Below are positions 5,839-7,779 of a stretch of 7,779 nt of DNA, in pieces; positions within the stretch are counted from its first letter, which is position 1, and each line of letters begins with the position of its first letter. The translations under genes and the position numbers were made by a program. The stretch comes from Xanthobacteraceae bacterium (lineage in GTDB: Bacteria > Pseudomonadota > Alphaproteobacteria > Rhizobiales > Xanthobacteraceae), in assembly GCA_030648135.1 (NCBI GenBank), contig JAUSIF010000366.1, forward strand, positions 1 through 7,779, given 5' to 3'. Under the pieces are notes generated by a model. That model did no database searches. It was not told where the DNA came from and worked only from the letters and a program-made list of their open reading frames with translations.

Positions 5839-7551
5839 ATGCATAGCTATCCCGCACTCGCGCGTTCCCTCGCCGCGCCGGCAGATCGTTTGACTGCGGC
5901 TGTAATTGCGACACTTCTGGTCGTGGCGCTTTTTACTTTCCGCGACTACGGGCTTGGCTGGGACGACTATGGGCAAGCGCATTACGGCGAACTGCTGCTC
6001 GCCTATTACGCCTCCGGATTTACGGACCATAGTGCCTTCTCATTCTACAATCTCTTCTATTACGGAGGCGGCTTCGACCTCAGTGCTGCCGCACTCGAAA
6101 AAATTCTCCCCTTCGACGTGTTCGAGACACGCAGGCTGCTGGGCGCGCTTGTCGGTATCGCGGGGCTTGCCATCGTCTGGGGGACAGCGCGCCGGCTCGG
6201 CGGTCCGATCGCCGGAGTTGCCGCGCTCGTGCTGCTCGCAACCTGCCCGCTCTATTACGGGCACATGTTCATCAATGCGAAAGATACACCATTCGCAGTC
6301 GCGATGATATTTCTGCTCTATTCCCTGGTCCGCGCTTTCGAGGAGCACCCGCGGCCACGGCCGGGGACAATCATCCTGTTCGGGATCGCGCTCGGGCTGA
6401 CGATCGGCACGCGGATCATCGGCGGCATTGCGGTCGTATTTGCCGCGATCGCGGCGGTGATCCTGTTCGCCGTCGAGGCACGCGCGCTCGGAGCCAAGAC
6501 GTCCGCGCTCCGCATCGGCAATCTCGTGGGAAGACTCGCACTGGCGCTCCCGCTCGCCTATCTGGTGATGGGCGTCATCTGGCCCTGGGGGGTACAGGCA
6601 CCGCTCAATCCCTTGCGCGCACTCGAATATTATTCCCATTTCTGGGAGAAGCCCTGGAAGGAGCTTTTCGACGGCGCGCGGATCCTCATCCCGGAAATGC
6701 CGCCGACCTATGTTCCAAAGTTGTGCCTGCTGAAGCTACCGGAAATCTTCGTAGCGCTTGCAATTTCAGGCACGGCAGGCGCGATGATTGCGGTTCTGCG
6801 CGGAGGAATCGAGCCATGGCGGCGCGCTGCCCTCGCGCTGCTCATATCGGCCGCGATGTTGCCGATCATGATCGCCGTGATGACGAGGCCGGTGCTCTAT
6901 AACGGCATTCGTCATTTCGTGTTCGTCATTCCGCCGTTCGCCGTGCTCGCCGGCCTCGCGGCTGCGTACCTATTCGAACATCTGCGCGCTTATGCGCGCC
7001 CCGCGGCCACGATCGGCGTCACGGCGTTTTCCGCCCTCATCGCGTTGACCGTCGTCGACCTTGTCCGTATCCACCCCTATCAATATGCGCTGTTCAACCA
7101 TGTCGCGGGCGGCGTACGCGGGGCCCATAACCGTTACATGATCGATTACTGGGGTCTCGGCCTCAAGGAAGCATCGGAGGCGCTGCTCGAACGGCTGGAG
7201 CGCGAGAACATCACGCCACCCAAGAGCCGCAAGTGGAGGGTCGCGGTCTGCGGCCCATCTCATACCGTCGGGTTCGAGCTCGGCCCCGATTTCGAGGCAT
7301 CCCAGGATACCAAAGGCGCCGATTTCGCCGTGTCGCTCGGCACCTATTATTGCGCGAAGCTCAATGCCCCGGTCCTTGCTGTTGCCGAGCGCGAGGGGGT
7401 CGTCTTCGCCCGCGCTTATGATCTCCGCGGCCGCTCCATTGCGTCGACCTATATACCGCCTGCTCCCGACGACCTGAAAACGGTCAAGCAGAAGGTCACC
7501 ACCTTCTGGCACTATGACGAAGAAGAGCCCTCGTCGGCGCGGACCCAGTAA
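5839..7551 (+). CDS. GT-C fold membrane glycosyltransferase, family 39/ArnT-like
   Basis: A polytopic inner-membrane protein of 570 residues that probably transfers a sugar from a polyprenyl-phosphate carrier to an acceptor outside the cytoplasm. Acceptor and sugar are unknown. TM1 is about residues 18-34; the following loop carries the acidic pair D42/D43 (GLGWDDYG) expected of GT-C catalytic sites. Further hydrophobic helices fall near 101-137, 150-166, 177-213, 229-250, 300-321, 328-347, 357-380 and 388-410. YYGHMFINAKDTPFA (139-153) and NGIRHFVFVIPP (355-366) resemble conserved PMT-like segments. After HPYQYALFNHVAGG (412-425) comes a soluble C-terminal part of about 145 residues. I chose ATG 5839 because TM1 follows shortly; in-frame TTG 5713 and ATG 5764 would add a basic, unlikely extension. 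No good ribosome binding site marks any of them. It appears to be a single-gene unit. Confidence 0.85.
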   Translation: MHSYPALARSLAAPADRLTAAVIATLLVVALFTFRDYGLGWDDYGQAHYGELLLAYYASGFTDHSAFSFYNLFYYGGGFDLSAAALEKILPFDVFETRRLLGALVGIAGLAIVWGTARRLGGPIAGVAALVLLATCPLYYGHMFINAKDTPFAVAMIFLLYSLVRAFEEHPRPRPGTIILFGIALGLTIGTRIIGGIAVVFAAIAAVILFAVEARALGAKTSALRIGNLVGRLALALPLAYLVMGVIWPWGVQAPLNPLRALEYYSHFWEKPWKELFDGARILIPEMPPTYVPKLCLLKLPEIFVALAISGTAGAMIAVLRGGIEPWRRAALALLISAAMLPIMIAVMTRPVLYNGIRHFVFVIPPFAVLAGLAAAYLFEHLRAYARPAATIGVTAFSALIALTVVDLVRIHPYQYALFNHVAGGVRGAHNRYMIDYWGLGLKEASEALLERLERENITPPKSRKWRVAVCGPSHTVGFELGPDFEASQDTKGADFAVSLGTYYCAKLNAPVLAVAEREGVVFARAYDLRGRSIASTYIPPAPDDLKTVKQKVTTFWHYDEEEPSSARTQ

Positions 7552-7632
7552 GGTTTTCGATCAATCTGCTTGTATTTGACGGGGCCGCGTCGGGCTTCGA
7601 CCCCCGCCGCCGTGCTGAGCGATCTCCGCGGC

Positions 7633-7734
7633 CTAGACCGCGATCGATTGAGATTAAATCGGGATCGCGGTCTAGCTTTTTGATTGAGCATGATCTTTTC
7701 CGAAAACCGGTTTCCACTTTTCGGGATCATGCTC
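7633..7734. repeat. Two-palindrome mosaic intergenic repeat (RIME/REP-like), copy 2
   Basis: The first hairpin pairs CTAGACCGCGATC (7633-7645) perfectly with GATCGCGGTCTAG (7663-7675), extended by GATT/AATC inside. After a 10-base linker the second pairs GAGCATGATC (7686-7695) with GATCATGCTC (7725-7734), and CCGAAAA (7700-7706) with TTTTCGG (7718-7724). Its loop is CCGGTTTCCAC (7707-7717), which differs by one base from the loop of the element at 586-681. I recall this GAGCATGATC...GATCATGCTC element as very common between genes in Rhizobiales genomes. It lies 81 bases beyond the glycosyltransferase stop and before the possible end of an opposing gene. Confidence 0.88.
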
Positions 7735-7757
7735 TAGAAAAACTCCTTCCTTGAGCC

Positions 7758-7779
7758 TTACTGCGCGAGTGCAGCGAGA
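7758..7779 (-). CDS. Possible C-terminal end of a gene entering from the right edge
   Basis: On the minus strand the last bases read CTC GCT GCA CTC GCG CAG TAA, that is LAALAQ followed by a stop at 7758-7760. This would be a plausible Ala/Leu-rich protein end and would place the repeat at 7633-7734 between two converging genes, as the other copy is. Only six codons are visible, so this is a guess from codon character and context, and no product can be named. Confidence 0.25.

Noticed and set aside
6040..6639. 199-codon open frame on the - strand
   Set aside because: It is antisense to the glycosyltransferase membrane region, and its highly charged composition reflects the reverse complement of hydrophobic codons.
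1..7779. CRISPR array, insertion sequence, prophage or toxin-antitoxin module
   Set aside because: There are no regularly spaced direct repeats, no transposase or integrase and no recognisable toxin or antitoxin pair. The only repeats are the two palindromic elements.

Overview
The window reads as a stretch of ordinary chromosome from an alphaproteobacterium of the Rhizobiales/Hyphomicrobiales type. Three things point there: a MucR/Ros-family zinc-finger-like regulator, two mosaic palindromic intergenic repeats of the kind common in Bradyrhizobium-like and related genomes, and GC-rich genes separated by AT-richer spacers. The species cannot be named from the sequence alone. No tRNA, rRNA, CRISPR array, insertion sequence, phage gene or recognisable new defence system was seen.

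Layout from left to right. Bases 1-178 are AT-rich and non-coding, with a perfect DnaA-box-like nonamer facing a degenerate one and two GANTC sites. A small, Arg-rich hypothetical gene (179-505, +) follows. Then comes a double-palindrome repeat (586-681), and converging on it the mucR-type regulator (700-1116, -). An AT-rich 346-bp divergent spacer (1117-1462) separates mucR from msrB (1463-1891, +). msrB overlaps an S9 oligopeptidase B-like gene (1866-4004, +). A short hairpin-bearing gap leads to a convergent two-helix membrane protein gene (4053-4712, -). A divergent promoter region follows, then an iron-type superoxide dismutase gene (4926-5522, +). A strong hairpin lies behind sodB. Next is a GT-C type membrane glycosyltransferase (5839-7551, +), followed by a second double-palindrome repeat (7633-7734). 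What may be the last codons of a convergent gene lie at the right edge.

Functionally, msrB (repair of methionine-R-sulfoxide), the oligopeptidase (breakdown of short peptides) and sodB (superoxide removal) would fit a loose oxidative-damage and protein-turnover neighbourhood. Only msrB and the peptidase look co-transcribed. mucR is a global regulator and need not control its neighbours, although the AT-rich DNA it shares with msrB is the sort of target such proteins bind.

The points most worth a second look are the matching architecture of the two repeats, the MucR protein that lacks the usual fourth zinc ligand, the DnaA-box pair at the left edge, the structured mucR-msrB spacer, and the hairpins around sodB. 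None of these amounts to a clear undescribed system.
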